Source of the DNA: a virus
Virus record (IMG/VR): IMGVR_UViG_3300048780_000041
Location: 1 to 37,213 of that record
Reading direction: 5' to 3' (one strand)
Length of the DNA stretch: 37,213 bases
In this document: positions 16,726-24,864 of the stretch, piece after piece
How positions within the stretch are numbered: position 1 is the stretch's first letter
Layout: each line of letters begins with the position of its first letter
Notes under the pieces: model-generated
Seen by the model: the letters and a program-made list of their open reading frames with translations, nothing else
What the model was told of the DNA's origin: nothing
Databases searched by the model: none
Made by a program: the position numbers and the translations under genes

Positions 16726-17562
16726 TTACCACGTTGCCCATCCATTATGCCGTCCAGCCGAATACGACCGGCGGCGGTGATTGATGCGCTGGCGTACTTT
16801 CATCGTTGTCTGATTGAGTAGCCCGCGCATCGCTTCTTTGCCGTCTGACCAATAACTGTTTGCAACCGCTTTCGCCTGTTCCGAACCCCGCGAATAAGCA
16901 AACTGCGCCGCGATATAGAACGCGAGCGCATCCGCGCAACGAAGCATCGGAATCGGCTGCTGATACCATGTAAGCGCCGGATCAGTTGTTGGAACAGCGT
17001 CTGGCAGAAAACTGGCATAGCGCAGCCAAATATCCCGCACAACCGTAGCCCCCGGCATGAAGATTGCGTTCCCATTGCCAGGGCCGGCGCTGCGCCATTC
17101 CCACCAGTGCAAATAAGCGTTCTTCGGCCCCATCGGGATGCCATTATCGCAAGGCCACATCTCAATTAAGGGCTGTGTCGTGCCGCCCATCCGTTCTTTC
17201 AGATGCAGCGGCATAATCAAGTCTTGCGGCAAAAGGCTGACATCCGGTGGAACCCAATAGTTCTGTCCATCGAAGTAGTCAGCTTGCCCCACATATACCA
17301 GCGTTGCGGGATCGTTATTCGCCACAACTGGAAAAGATAGAAGCAAAACCTCTTCCGTTTGCGCCGGATCGCCGGATTGCGCCAGATCGCTTTGAAACCG
17401 CCGCCACGCCATGTTGTACGTCTGCTGAGCGTAAGGCTGAGTATCCGCCAACAGGTTCCCTGAAAGCCCCAAAGGGCAATCGTTGATGAGCATACGCGCC
17501 ATATCCATAGCGGTATCTACTACATCAAATGGGATAGTCGGCACCGGCGGCGGAATAGGCAC
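16726..17562 (-). CDS. Head-tail connector / adaptor protein
   Basis: A 278-residue protein with a GTG start and AAGGAG five bases upstream. The N-terminal part (PFDVVDTAMDMARMLINDCP, LSGNLLADTQPYAQQTYNMA, WRRFQSDLAQSG) is helical. It is followed by LSFPVVANNDPATLVYVGQA, YFDGQNYW and PQDLIMPLHLKERMGG, and then by WEWRSAG and FMPGATVVRDIWLRY. This combination is what I know from connector proteins that sit under the portal in podovirus-like phages. The C-terminus is basic (RQRINHRRRSYSAGRHNG), useful for touching DNA or the portal. Gene order coat - accessory - accessory - connector - tail supports it. Confidence 0.65.
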   Translation of the reverse strand: MPIPPPVPTIPFDVVDTAMDMARMLINDCPLGLSGNLLADTQPYAQQTYNMAWRRFQSDLAQSGDPAQTEEVLLLSFPVVANNDPATLVYVGQADYFDGQNYWVPPDVSLLPQDLIMPLHLKERMGGTTQPLIEMWPCDNGIPMGPKNAYLHWWEWRSAGPGNGNAIFMPGATVVRDIWLRYASFLPDAVPTTDPALTWYQQPIPMLRCADALAFYIAAQFAYSRGSEQAKAVANSYWSDGKEAMRGLLNQTTMKVRQRINHRRRSYSAGRHNGWATW

Positions 17563-17571
17563 GATTGCTCC

Positions 17572-18276
17572 TTATGCAGCCTTTCTGCTGTACTTCTCAG
17601 GGAAGAACTTGCGGTCAAGCGCCTCATCCAGAACCGCGCCACATTGCGGGCAGCGAGCGATGTTCTGCTTTACATCTGTTCCGCAGGCACCGCAAGGAAC
17701 CAAGTCGGGATTCGCATTGAGCCACGGTTTTGTCAGTTTACGGTGGCGCGCAGCCAGACGATGAAACTCCGAAATGTCCTCGTACTTGTGCTGCTCATGA
17801 TGCTTGTCCGCTTCGGCGATCAATTCGTCAAACTTCGCGTTGAGTTCCTTGTTAGCCAACGCAAGATCGTCAACGGTCGGAGGCCAATGGGTGATGACTG
17901 AAACTCCCCAATGGCGTAGGCTATGCTCTGGCCTATAGCCGTAGCCTTCCACAAGTACGGCGTTGACAACTTCAATTCCGTCTTCCTGCCGGTTCTCCAT
18001 CTTGTTCATGTCGGCGGCGACGGTTTCGTTGTCCAGCTGCGGCAAAGCAAGCGGCTCAGAATACTTGCGGCCTTCGGGACAGGCCGGAACGGTGCGCGTT
18101 CCACGTCCGCCAAGTTGCTTCGGCCATTCCCACGGTCCAACATTGAAGACGAAGTAGAACGGTTCTGTGCAAAGATCGTGAAGCTGTTTGGGCAACTTCG
18201 GTACGATCTTTCCATTGCGACGGGTTGCCTCTCGGCTTACCCACTGATTGACTTCTTCAAAAGTTGCTACGGCCAT
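17572..18276 (-). CDS. Zinc-ribbon phage protein, unknown role
   Basis: A 234-residue protein. I use the ATG at 18276, seven bases after CAGGAG, rather than the ATG at 18282 which is too close to the ribosome site. The central part is aromatic and charged (PWEWPKQLGGRGTRTVPACP). The C-terminus has a zinc ribbon, CGACGTDVKQNIARCPQCGA (two CxxC pairs, near residues 195-215). Between residues 135 and 185 a charged helix lies (LANKELNAKFDELIAEADKH). It follows the 223-residue gene with a two-base gap, next to the coat gene. Head accessory, protease-independent maturation factor or a scaffold partner are all open. Confidence 0.6.
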   Translation of the reverse strand: MAVATFEEVNQWVSREATRRNGKIVPKLPKQLHDLCTEPFYFVFNVGPWEWPKQLGGRGTRTVPACPEGRKYSEPLALPQLDNETVAADMNKMENRQEDGIEVVNAVLVEGYGYRPEHSLRHWGVSVITHWPPTVDDLALANKELNAKFDELIAEADKHHEQHKYEDISEFHRLAARHRKLTKPWLNANPDLVPCGACGTDVKQNIARCPQCGAVLDEALDRKFFPEKYSRKAA

Positions 18277-18278
18277 TT

Positions 18279-18950
18279 TCATTCTCCTGTCAGGGCTGCG
18301 ATGGTTTGTTTGTTTTGAATGGTTCCGAAAAAATTATCCCGCGTCGGCAGCGGTGCTGATTGGTCAAACCGCTGGACCGGCATATCGCCGCCGCGCTTCC
18401 ATCCTGCGCGGTCGTTGGGACGCGATGCCATTGAAACCACGGCGTCCGCCTTTGAGAACGGCCCCATAGCTTCTTTGAATATGTCGTCAAATCGCTGGTC
18501 TTGCTGTTTTTGCTGGCGCTCTAACGGCTCCATGATTCCCTGCTTATGTTGAGCCGCCGTCAAGTCTCGGCTAACCTTGAGTGCGCCGATCACTTGACAA
18601 ATCATTCCATCACCAGGCATGAATGGGAATGTGTAGCAGTGCGCGTACTCACCACGGTGCGGATAGGGACCACAGGTAAGCAAGCCCGATTCAGCATCCC
18701 ATTGTTCACGGGTATATTGCTCTGGGGTTCCCGCATACTCAGCGGGAGAGCACCACTTTTCGAGAATCCATTGACCACGGATTCCGGGATAACGAGGAAC
18801 TTCACGATACGCGCAATCACCGTCCGGCCATTTTCCTCCGAGTAGATCAGTGCGCGAATCCGAAAAAACAACCCGATAAAGCGATTCAGAGAAAGGATTC
18901 TCCCCAAATCGCTTCATCGGAACAGACGGCAATGTTTGAACTGCTCTCAT
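18279..18950 (-). CDS. Conserved-looking phage protein next to coat gene
   Basis: A 223-residue protein starting in a TGATG overlap with the coat-protein stop. The first 110 residues are aromatic and Cys/Tyr/Pro-rich (FSESLYRVVFSDSRTDLLGG, WCSPAEYAGTPEQYTREQWD). Residues 130-165 form a charged helix (MEPLERQQKQQDQRFDDIFK) and the rest is polar. No motif is recognised. Coupling to the coat gene suggests production in similar amounts and a role in the head, but that is inference. Confidence 0.6.
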   Translation of the reverse strand: MRAVQTLPSVPMKRFGENPFSESLYRVVFSDSRTDLLGGKWPDGDCAYREVPRYPGIRGQWILEKWCSPAEYAGTPEQYTREQWDAESGLLTCGPYPHRGEYAHCYTFPFMPGDGMICQVIGALKVSRDLTAAQHKQGIMEPLERQQKQQDQRFDDIFKEAMGPFSKADAVVSMASRPNDRAGWKRGGDMPVQRFDQSAPLPTRDNFFGTIQNKQTIAALTGE

Positions 18951-20224
18951 CAGTACCCCGTTGGAACGGAGAGGCTGTCGCAGAAGAAACCCGCACGTGG
19001 GTTGTCCATGAACGCATTAACGCCCGTCCAAAGGTAGAAGAAGGTGCTTGCGCTCAATCCGCCGCTGGCCCCATACTGCGGGAAAACAGTCTGTCCGCCG
19101 TATTCGAGGAAGTCGATGGGCTGATTCTCGACGCGGACCCAGCACTTGAGGCATACGCCGTCAATGCGGCCCTGCTTGGCGTGGATGTTGCCCAAGCCCT
19201 TGTTGACGATGGGATAGCCCATGAAAGTCTTCGGACTGTGCTTTTTGAGCATATCTTCCGACTCGTCGCCCTTGATCTGGTTCTGGATGATCGAGGCAAC
19301 CTGGATCGCAGTGTTTTCCCACGCGGCCATCTGGTCCGGCCCCATGTTGATCTGCAAATCCAGTTCAAAAGCCGCCGTCGAGCCGAGTGCAATCTGCATC
19401 TGGCCGGTCAGTTTGCGGGCAGTCGATGGGGTGATGGGCTGGTTCCCGCCACTCACATACGGCATGGTCAACTTGCCGGGATACGATGCGCGGCTCAGGC
19501 TGAAGCAGGTTCCAGAGTTGGCACTGACAGCAGCTTGGAAGATTCCGAAGAGGCCGGAGTTAGCGACGCCGGCAGAACCCTTCACATACAGACCATAACC
19601 GGCTGTACACTGTACGGCGAGCGGACCATTGAGCCACAGCGTTTTGTTGGCCGCATCCACCGACTGAACGATGAAGCTGGTTACATACGTTCCGCCGGTT
19701 GCAGTCCACACGTCGATGGGTTGCTGATCCTGGAACTGGTTGGCATTCTTGACGATGACGGAAACTGCGCCAGCAGATGCCGTTGTAGCGACTACATCCA
19801 GCATATTGTCGCCCGCGCCCTGCGTGAACACCGCCTCCATGTAGGTGCGGAAGTTCTTCATGGCGCGCTTCATCACCAGCTTAGAATAGTCCTCGATGGC
19901 CTTTTCGTTGGAGTTGGTGGAAATTTCCGCTTGCTTTGTCCACTGGCTGCACTGGAAGAAGTAGGCGGGCACCAGCGTCATAAAGTCGGTGATCGGTGCG
20001 GAGCCGAGGCCAAGATCGCCGCCGTCTGGCGTGTTGGTGGTAAAGGTTCCACCGGCAAGCAATTCGAGGGGGATACGGGTGGGACGAGAGGAGACGACTT
20101 CAACATCTCCACGCGATTCGATCTCACTCCACAGCGTATCGTCAAGCTGATAGAGGAGCGTAAGTTGTGGCCGGACCTTCTCTTTTTGAAGGGCGAATGT
20201 CTGCGCAACGGTGCCTTGTCCCAT
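18950..20224 (-). CDS. Major capsid protein (HK97 fold, P22-coat-like size)
   Basis: A 424-residue protein. The N-terminal part (VAQTFALQKEKVRPQLTLLY, QLDDTLWSEIESRGDVEVVS) fits the N-arm and long helix. Then come the strands around RIPLELLAGGTFTTNTPDGG and the spine-helix stretch MKNFRTYMEAVFTQGAGDNM. Residues about 140-215 form a beta-rich insertion (VSVIVKNANQFQDQQPIDVW), comparable to the inserted domain in P22-like coats. The C-terminal half shows P-domain features (GYPIVNKGLGNIHAKQGR). It lies directly downstream of scaffold and portal, has a strong ribosome site (GAGG) and its own probable promoter, as expected for the most abundant virion protein. Confidence 0.8.
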   Translation of the reverse strand: MGQGTVAQTFALQKEKVRPQLTLLYQLDDTLWSEIESRGDVEVVSSRPTRIPLELLAGGTFTTNTPDGGDLGLGSAPITDFMTLVPAYFFQCSQWTKQAEISTNSNEKAIEDYSKLVMKRAMKNFRTYMEAVFTQGAGDNMLDVVATTASAGAVSVIVKNANQFQDQQPIDVWTATGGTYVTSFIVQSVDAANKTLWLNGPLAVQCTAGYGLYVKGSAGVANSGLFGIFQAAVSANSGTCFSLSRASYPGKLTMPYVSGGNQPITPSTARKLTGQMQIALGSTAAFELDLQINMGPDQMAAWENTAIQVASIIQNQIKGDESEDMLKKHSPKTFMGYPIVNKGLGNIHAKQGRIDGVCLKCWVRVENQPIDFLEYGGQTVFPQYGASGGLSASTFFYLWTGVNAFMDNPRAGFFCDSLSVPTGY

Positions 20225-20441
20225 GACGAAACCTCAATATGAGATTCACGCCACAAGCAGCTTAACAGCAGCCGTTAGGAGGGGTGCTGAGTTCCCCCCG
20301 CTCGTGCGATATTTAGGCCGTTTGAAGAATCTGCAATAGCAATCGGGAATGCGGTTTACCGGCTTTACGGAAGGTCAGGCACCTGCCCCAATCGCGTTTT
20401 GCTTCATCCACCTACGACGAAACCAGTATAGCGCAAAGGAC
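20225..20441 (-). other. 217-base leader upstream of coat gene
   Basis: The longest non-coding gap inside the late operon; no open frame is convincing. Reading the minus strand it holds CAGG-TG-CCTG, a G-run facing a C-run (GGGG then CCCC about ten bases later, near 20,278-20,298) and TAAC facing GTTA, so the leader RNA may fold. There is no T-run, so a terminator is unlikely. It may stabilise or regulate coat-protein mRNA. Confidence 0.45.
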
Positions 20442-20453
20442 TTACCACGTCAC
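20425..20453 (-). promoter_or_regulatory. Probable sigma70 promoter for coat gene
   Basis: On the minus strand, -35 GTGACG (20,453-20,448), a 17-base spacer and -10 TATACT (20,430-20,425). This is 4/6 and 5/6 to consensus with ideal spacing. It straddles the end of the scaffold gene and would start RNA about 195 bases before the coat ATG. It would allow extra coat protein over scaffold and portal. Confidence 0.5.
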
Positions 20454-21716
20454 CTTGCGCCCGTCTTTCAAAATCGCTTTGTTATCCAAAATCATGTCCG
20501 CTGTCGTCTTTGAGCGGTCCATCTGCGCCGCTGTCGGCTGTCCATTGACCCGCGCCCAGCCTTGTGCGACTGGTTTCGCTGGCTGTGCAGTCCCATTCGC
20601 CAACGGCTTCTTCACGATCTGCGGACCTGCGCCCTTTGGCTTGACGGCAAAGAGCTTCGCCACACGCTGTACGACCGCTGGCGTAATCTTGTCTTGAAAG
20701 TTCTTGACGTGCCGGGAAAGCCCTGCCGAATCGCCGCGCGCCTTGAGTCGTTCAAATTCAGCAACAAACGCCTTGTCTTTGCCGGACGCCTTCACAACTT
20801 CCACCCGAACGCGATCCATCACCGCCTCGCGGATGTCCGGGTCAGTCTCTTGCCATTTGTAGCTCTGGCCCATCTCACGCTCAGTGATGGTCTGGAGTTG
20901 GCGTTTGCCCTCATTCGCAATCGGCGAAAGAAGCGCCCGCGTCTCCCGCTGCGCCAATTCCTGCTCCCGGCGAGTCAAAGCCTCATTCTTAGGGTCAACT
21001 TTGCGTTCTGGGGCCTTCTCTCCCGCCTTGCGGTAGCCATCCAGCGTGTTCCACATCTGCTCTATGGCGTCTTTGATGGGCTTCTGAGCCGCATCATCAC
21101 CCAGACGATTCCAGATGTTTGCAAGCGTGTCTGAGAACTTCGCGCCGTCCAGAGTTTGCATCATCACCCGCGCCTGGACATGGTTGTACATTTCCGGGTC
21201 GGCTTTTTTCCAGCTTTCCAGGCCGGCGGGCATAATCTGAGAGAACGATTGAGGCAAGGTGTCGGCCAAACGCTGCATAAACGCCGGATCACCCTTTTCA
21301 AAGAGAGATTCCAGCGTTCCATAGTCCGCAATCGCCGCCGCAGTCTCTTTCAGCCCTTCGGCTCCGCCATATTCGCCCAAAGTCTGCTTTGCGGCTACAG
21401 CTTCGCGCAATCCGCCGGGAAATTCACGGTACAGTCCACTCAACTCGAATGCCGCTGTGCGAATTGCTGCGGGAAGTGCCGGATTGATGGCTTTCAGGGC
21501 TTCACCCTGCTTTTTGACCACATCGGCGAGGTTTAACTTGCCTTTTGCGGGGGTTTTCTCTGTCAATCCCTCTTTTTCAGCCGGTGTACCAACTTCGCCA
21601 ACAGTTTCCGCCCCGGTTTCGCCAGTTTCTACGGTTTCCGCTCCGGGTTCGACTACTTCGCCGGTATCCGCTCCGGTTGTCTCCGCGAGTCCAATGCTTC
21701 CTGTCTCATCAGCCAT
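20442..21716 (-). CDS. Scaffolding protein
   Basis: A 424-residue protein. The first 50 residues are very acidic and repetitive (GAETVETGETGAETVGEVGT), the middle is helical and Gln/Glu/Lys-rich (EALTRREQELAQRETRALLS), and the C-terminus is basic (KDGRKVTW at the end). Acidic disordered start, helical middle, basic tail and position between portal and coat are the signature of scaffolding proteins, which guide coat assembly and leave the procapsid through portal or coat holes. Start ATG has CAGGAG and overlaps the portal stop by 8 bases. No protease motif (Ser-His or similar) is seen, so it is probably not a fused protease. Confidence 0.75.
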   Translation of the reverse strand: MADETGSIGLAETTGADTGEVVEPGAETVETGETGAETVGEVGTPAEKEGLTEKTPAKGKLNLADVVKKQGEALKAINPALPAAIRTAAFELSGLYREFPGGLREAVAAKQTLGEYGGAEGLKETAAAIADYGTLESLFEKGDPAFMQRLADTLPQSFSQIMPAGLESWKKADPEMYNHVQARVMMQTLDGAKFSDTLANIWNRLGDDAAQKPIKDAIEQMWNTLDGYRKAGEKAPERKVDPKNEALTRREQELAQRETRALLSPIANEGKRQLQTITEREMGQSYKWQETDPDIREAVMDRVRVEVVKASGKDKAFVAEFERLKARGDSAGLSRHVKNFQDKITPAVVQRVAKLFAVKPKGAGPQIVKKPLANGTAQPAKPVAQGWARVNGQPTAAQMDRSKTTADMILDNKAILKDGRKVTW

Positions 21717-24093
21717 TTTGCTGCTCTCCTGTCTGTGGTTTTGGTGCTGTTTTCTGTGCTTCCTGCATTGCGAGTCCAGCGGGATTCAAAGTGATCCCCG
21801 CTTCCTTCGCGGCCTGCTGCTTACCGTCGATTGGGAGATCGGCGAAGTTGATACTGACACTTGGGGGCTTGTTCTGTGACGGCTGCTGCGCCGCCAGTTG
21901 CTCTAAAACCTGTTTGTGGGCCATGCCATGCAGTTTCACGTTCTCGATACCGTCAAAATTGCCCTTCGCCTCTTCATCGAAACGATCCTGTGAGGCGAGC
22001 CAATCCTGAATCGTCTGAACGTGCTGCTGGTGGAAGTCCCACACGGGGTCAATCGGCACAGTCGACTTGGTGAGCTGCTGCGTCACCTGCTGTTGAATCT
22101 GCCCAATGGCCTCTGGAGGCGGTGGCGGTGGCGGTGGCTGGCCCTGCTGCATCGCCGCTGACGCCTGTTGAGCCATTCCCTGTATCTGCTGCATCGCGCC
22201 CTGTTGAACCTCTTCCGGGGCTGGTATGCTCGGTCCGCTCTTGAGTAATTCTTCAATTTCCCGGCGTTGCTGCAAATCCGCCGCCGCACCTGGAACCTCA
22301 AATCCTTCAATTCCTACAAATTCCTTGAATAGCTCCTGATTCTCAGGCAACGCAAGCATCGCGGCAATGGCCGGACTCTTCGCGCTCATCTCCACCAGCG
22401 AAGTAAAGATTGCGCGCTTCATTGCCCGCGTGTCGGGATAACTGGAATCGACCTCTGAGTACCAGTTGCCCTTTTGGATGTTGGCAACCTGTATTTCTTT
22501 GGATGAACTGGCATCGCTTCCCGCAACCCGCACAGAGATTTTCTGCGAACCATCGCGTGTTTTAGCTGCAAGACGGATGCACTTCTCAATCGCTCCAGCG
22601 ATCAGACTTTGCGATGCTCCCCACGCAATCCCGATCTGGCCGAGTGCAGATTCTTTGAGGATTGTCAGCCCTTTGGCTGTTTCCTGGTGTTTGTCTCCGT
22701 CTCCTTGCGCTGCCGAGTACATTCCGGTAATCATCTGGCCGAGCGAACCAGAAAGTGTATTGAGCGCCAGAATCATCGTTTGAGGAACTTCGACATTCTG
22801 CCCAAACATGACCTTATTTGCTATGTTTTCTCCCGGCAGGAGAACAACAGGAATCTCCGCCCCCGGCTCTGCTTTGCGCTCTTCCGTCGCCATTGAGTCG
22901 ACAGTGGCGGAGTCCATGTAAACATCAGGGATGCAGTAGTCGAAAATCTCTTTTTGCTGGTTCCAGCAATCGTTGAATGTGTCTTGAGGTCCAACCATAT
23001 CGTGCATCAGGCTGGAACGGTTCTGGCCATCTCCCGGCGTTGAATGAGAGACCGTTATAACGTCATCCATCGACTTCGGGCGACTCTCGCAATACTCTCC
23101 GCCACAGACAATCAGTTCACATCCATCGGGGAAAATCTCAGCAAACTGGTCTCGATACTTCTTCGACGTTGCCCGAAAGAAAGAGGGCCGGAAATAGGCA
23201 ATATGGCGCGTTGCAAGGTTGGTAAAAGTCTCTCCGCTGGCAGTCAGCAGGCGGCTTCCCTGCAATACACCGATACGGGCCATTCGCTCATAGGCAGATT
23301 CTCCCATCTCGTCGCCGGAACCTTTGATAAGTGATTCTCCATGTTCATCGACTACGTTGGGATAATCCTCTTGCAGCGTCTCAAGTTCAAACTCTTCGGA
23401 ATTAACAGCATAGGGCCACTTTTTAGGGTCGTTTTGCGTAATGGGAACTTTCCATTCCAGAACTCCGCCAACGTCCATTAGTTCGGCTTCCAGCGGTTCT
23501 CCGTCTTCATCTACACCGATTGATTCATCGGGCTGGCCCTTGTATACGCGGATAATTACGCGCCCATCTGTTCCGAAGTAGCGCCATATCTCTGTTTGGA
23601 CGCGCTTTATATCGTTTGCCTGTTCAACAAATTCCCGGTACAGGTCCGCCGATTCCGCTCCAATGGTATCCGCTGTTTTGTTCGATCTTGGTTCAATATG
23701 AGCGCCGGGAGAGTTTGCTGTTCCTGCTGCAATCAGGGCGCGCAGAAACGGATGGAAGATGTTGTAAACGTCACTATATCCGCCATCATCTGCACCTGAT
23801 CCTGGCGCGCATCCAGGCAACCATGCAAAACCCATTGAGTTGAAGTCCCAATAGATATACTGCACGCCACGGTCGTAGAAACGCTGTTTCCGCGCCTCCA
23901 TAACCTCTTGACGGCGCGCATAGACTTCACGCTTGAGAGCCTTTTTCAGCAGTTCCTTGAGCGCATCTTGCAGTTCTTTTGGCAACTCCGGGAAACCATC
24001 GCCGCCGAATTGCTCTTGCTCTTCCGGCTGTGGAGTGTCGACGCTAGATAAAGCATCGAGGGCAGGAGGCGGAATCAGGGCGTTAGTTGACAA
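21709..24093 (-). CDS. Portal protein, P22-like, TTG start
   Basis: A 794-residue protein; P22 portal is 725, so the size fits. The start codon is TTG, seven bases after GGAG, overlapping the upstream gene by 11 bases. Early helices (KELQDALKELLKKALKREVY, ARRQEVMEARKQRFYDRGVQ, then YIYWDFNSM) are followed by the aromatic wing region. A clip/stem-like section lies around 370-450 (GPQDTFNDCWNQQKEIFDYC, IPDVYMDSATVDSM) and a long helix (ALNTLSGSLGQMITGMYSAA). The C-terminus is Gln-rich with eight prolines in a row near residue 660 and coiled-coil/barrel-like segments. It forms the dodecameric ring through which DNA is packaged. Confidence 0.8.
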   Translation of the reverse strand: MSTNALIPPPALDALSSVDTPQPEEQEQFGGDGFPELPKELQDALKELLKKALKREVYARRQEVMEARKQRFYDRGVQYIYWDFNSMGFAWLPGCAPGSGADDGGYSDVYNIFHPFLRALIAAGTANSPGAHIEPRSNKTADTIGAESADLYREFVEQANDIKRVQTEIWRYFGTDGRVIIRVYKGQPDESIGVDEDGEPLEAELMDVGGVLEWKVPITQNDPKKWPYAVNSEEFELETLQEDYPNVVDEHGESLIKGSGDEMGESAYERMARIGVLQGSRLLTASGETFTNLATRHIAYFRPSFFRATSKKYRDQFAEIFPDGCELIVCGGEYCESRPKSMDDVITVSHSTPGDGQNRSSLMHDMVGPQDTFNDCWNQQKEIFDYCIPDVYMDSATVDSMATEERKAEPGAEIPVVLLPGENIANKVMFGQNVEVPQTMILALNTLSGSLGQMITGMYSAAQGDGDKHQETAKGLTILKESALGQIGIAWGASQSLIAGAIEKCIRLAAKTRDGSQKISVRVAGSDASSSKEIQVANIQKGNWYSEVDSSYPDTRAMKRAIFTSLVEMSAKSPAIAAMLALPENQELFKEFVGIEGFEVPGAAADLQQRREIEELLKSGPSIPAPEEVQQGAMQQIQGMAQQASAAMQQGQPPPPPPPPEAIGQIQQQVTQQLTKSTVPIDPVWDFHQQHVQTIQDWLASQDRFDEEAKGNFDGIENVKLHGMAHKQVLEQLAAQQPSQNKPPSVSINFADLPIDGKQQAAKEAGITLNPAGLAMQEAQKTAPKPQTGEQQNG

Positions 24094-24337
24094 GTGCTCT
24101 CTCCCCGGCTTGCGCCGTCTTTATTGCGCGATCCGCAACCAGAATTGTTGTCACCGCAAAGCGCAGCAGTTCACAGCAAAGCGATGTATGAGGAAAGTTC
24201 CAGTTGCCGCAATAAGGGCATAGAATTGTGTGCTTTACACCGGGGGGAACGCTCTTGTGTACCTGGCGCTCAACTGCTATCATGCGCTCTTCTGCAAGCT
24301 GCGTCTCTGATTTGGGAAGTTCGGCAAGTTCACCCAT
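24083..24337 (-). CDS. Small zinc-binding-like phage protein
   Basis: An 84-residue protein with GAGGAG seven bases before ATG. The N-terminal half is a charged helix (LPKSETQLAEERMIAVERQV). Residues 40-55 (CPYCGNWNFPHTSLCC) look like a one-sided zinc knuckle with CxxC, His50 and a CC pair. The C-terminus is a helix (LLRFAVTTILVADRAIKTAQ). It overlaps both neighbours (8 and 11 bases). Function unknown; it is the gene immediately before the portal. Confidence 0.6.
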   Translation of the reverse strand: MGELAELPKSETQLAEERMIAVERQVHKSVPPGVKHTILCPYCGNWNFPHTSLCCELLRFAVTTILVADRAIKTAQAGERALVN

Positions 24338-24509
24338 CTGCGCGCTCCTCTAGGATGGGGCAGCCGTTGGGATATGTTGGATTGGAAGCGGGAACATTAA
24401 CTATTTCACATCCAGGCATTTCACTCCACATTCTCAACAGAGAACCAAAAATTCTATCCCATCCATCTCGGTACTCATTCGTTACCGGCTTTTGGCGCTC
24501 AAAGTCCAT
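24330..24509 (-). CDS. 59-residue small phage protein
   Basis: I start at the ATG at 24509 (MDFERQKPVTNEYRDGWDRI), which is seven bases after GAGG; a GTG directly before it is the alternative. The protein is acidic to neutral, with an aromatic helix (DGWDRIFGSLLRMWSEM) and a Pro/Asn-rich second half (VNVPASNPTYPNGCPILEER). No motif is known to me. It is packed between two other small genes upstream of the portal. Confidence 0.5.
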   Translation of the reverse strand: MDFERQKPVTNEYRDGWDRIFGSLLRMWSEMPGCEIVNVPASNPTYPNGCPILEERADG

Positions 24510-24523
24510 CACGAAACCTCGCC

Positions 24524-24706
24524 TTACCCCTTGCGCATCTTCGAGAATGTTAGCGCCAGCCGCGCACGCCGTCCGAGTCGTCCCGGCGCATCTTTTTCCT
24601 TCTCCGCATACGCTTGTGTAGATTCCCCATGCGCCTGAGCCGCGCGGCGAAATGCGCCTGGATGCTTGACTACTTCCGACTTTGGCTTACCGAAGAGAGT
24701 TGCCAT
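24524..24706 (-). CDS. Conserved small basic phage protein
   Basis: 60 residues from the ATG at 24706, which overlaps the upstream stop as TGATG. The sequence MATLFGKPKSEVVKHPGAFR, then ESTQAYAEKEKDAPGRLGRR and ARLALTFSKMRKG, follows a pattern I recognise from many environmental phages: V-V-x-H-P-G-A-F, a Ser/Thr-(x)-(E/A)-A/F-A-x-E helix, a Lys/Asp-rich linker, then L-G-x-R/E-A-R-L-A-x-x-F/L-x-K-M. Function of that family is unknown. It is basic and probably a helical bundle. It occurs near structural genes, as here. Confidence 0.6.
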   Translation of the reverse strand: MATLFGKPKSEVVKHPGAFRRAAQAHGESTQAYAEKEKDAPGRLGRRARLALTFSKMRKG

Positions 24707-24864
24707 CACTTCGCCCTCGCCGCCCTGCGTAGTGGACCGAGTTTTTCAGGTAGTTTCAAACCTTTGCTTGCTTCGTCCCACTCTTTTACGCCGCTCGCCC
24801 CCAAAGCCTTACGGCCAGAGGGCGAGTTGATCCAGCGTAATTGAGCGAGCGATTTAGCTGGCAT
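24706..24864 (-). CDS. 52-residue conserved small phage protein
   Basis: Runs from ATG (24864, overlapping the upstream TAA as TAATG) to TGA (24706-24708, overlapping the next ATG as TGATG). The product is MPAKSLAQLRWINSPSGRKA, then LGASGVKEWDEASKGLKLPE and KLGPLRRAARAK. The pattern MPAxSxAQ-(R/Q)-(R/W)-(F/L/M)...(V/M)xE(W/F)-(D)-x-A-S-K-G-L-x-x-LP recurs in small phage proteins next to head genes. Its function is unknown. The two flanking overlaps make the gene secure despite its size. Confidence 0.65.
   Translation of the reverse strand: MPAKSLAQLRWINSPSGRKALGASGVKEWDEASKGLKLPEKLGPLRRAARAK

Noticed and set aside
18932-20242. 436-codon plus-strand frame opposite the coat gene
   Set aside because: It exactly mirrors the coat gene, whose product, ribosome site and place are convincing; long antisense frames are common in GC-rich coding DNA.
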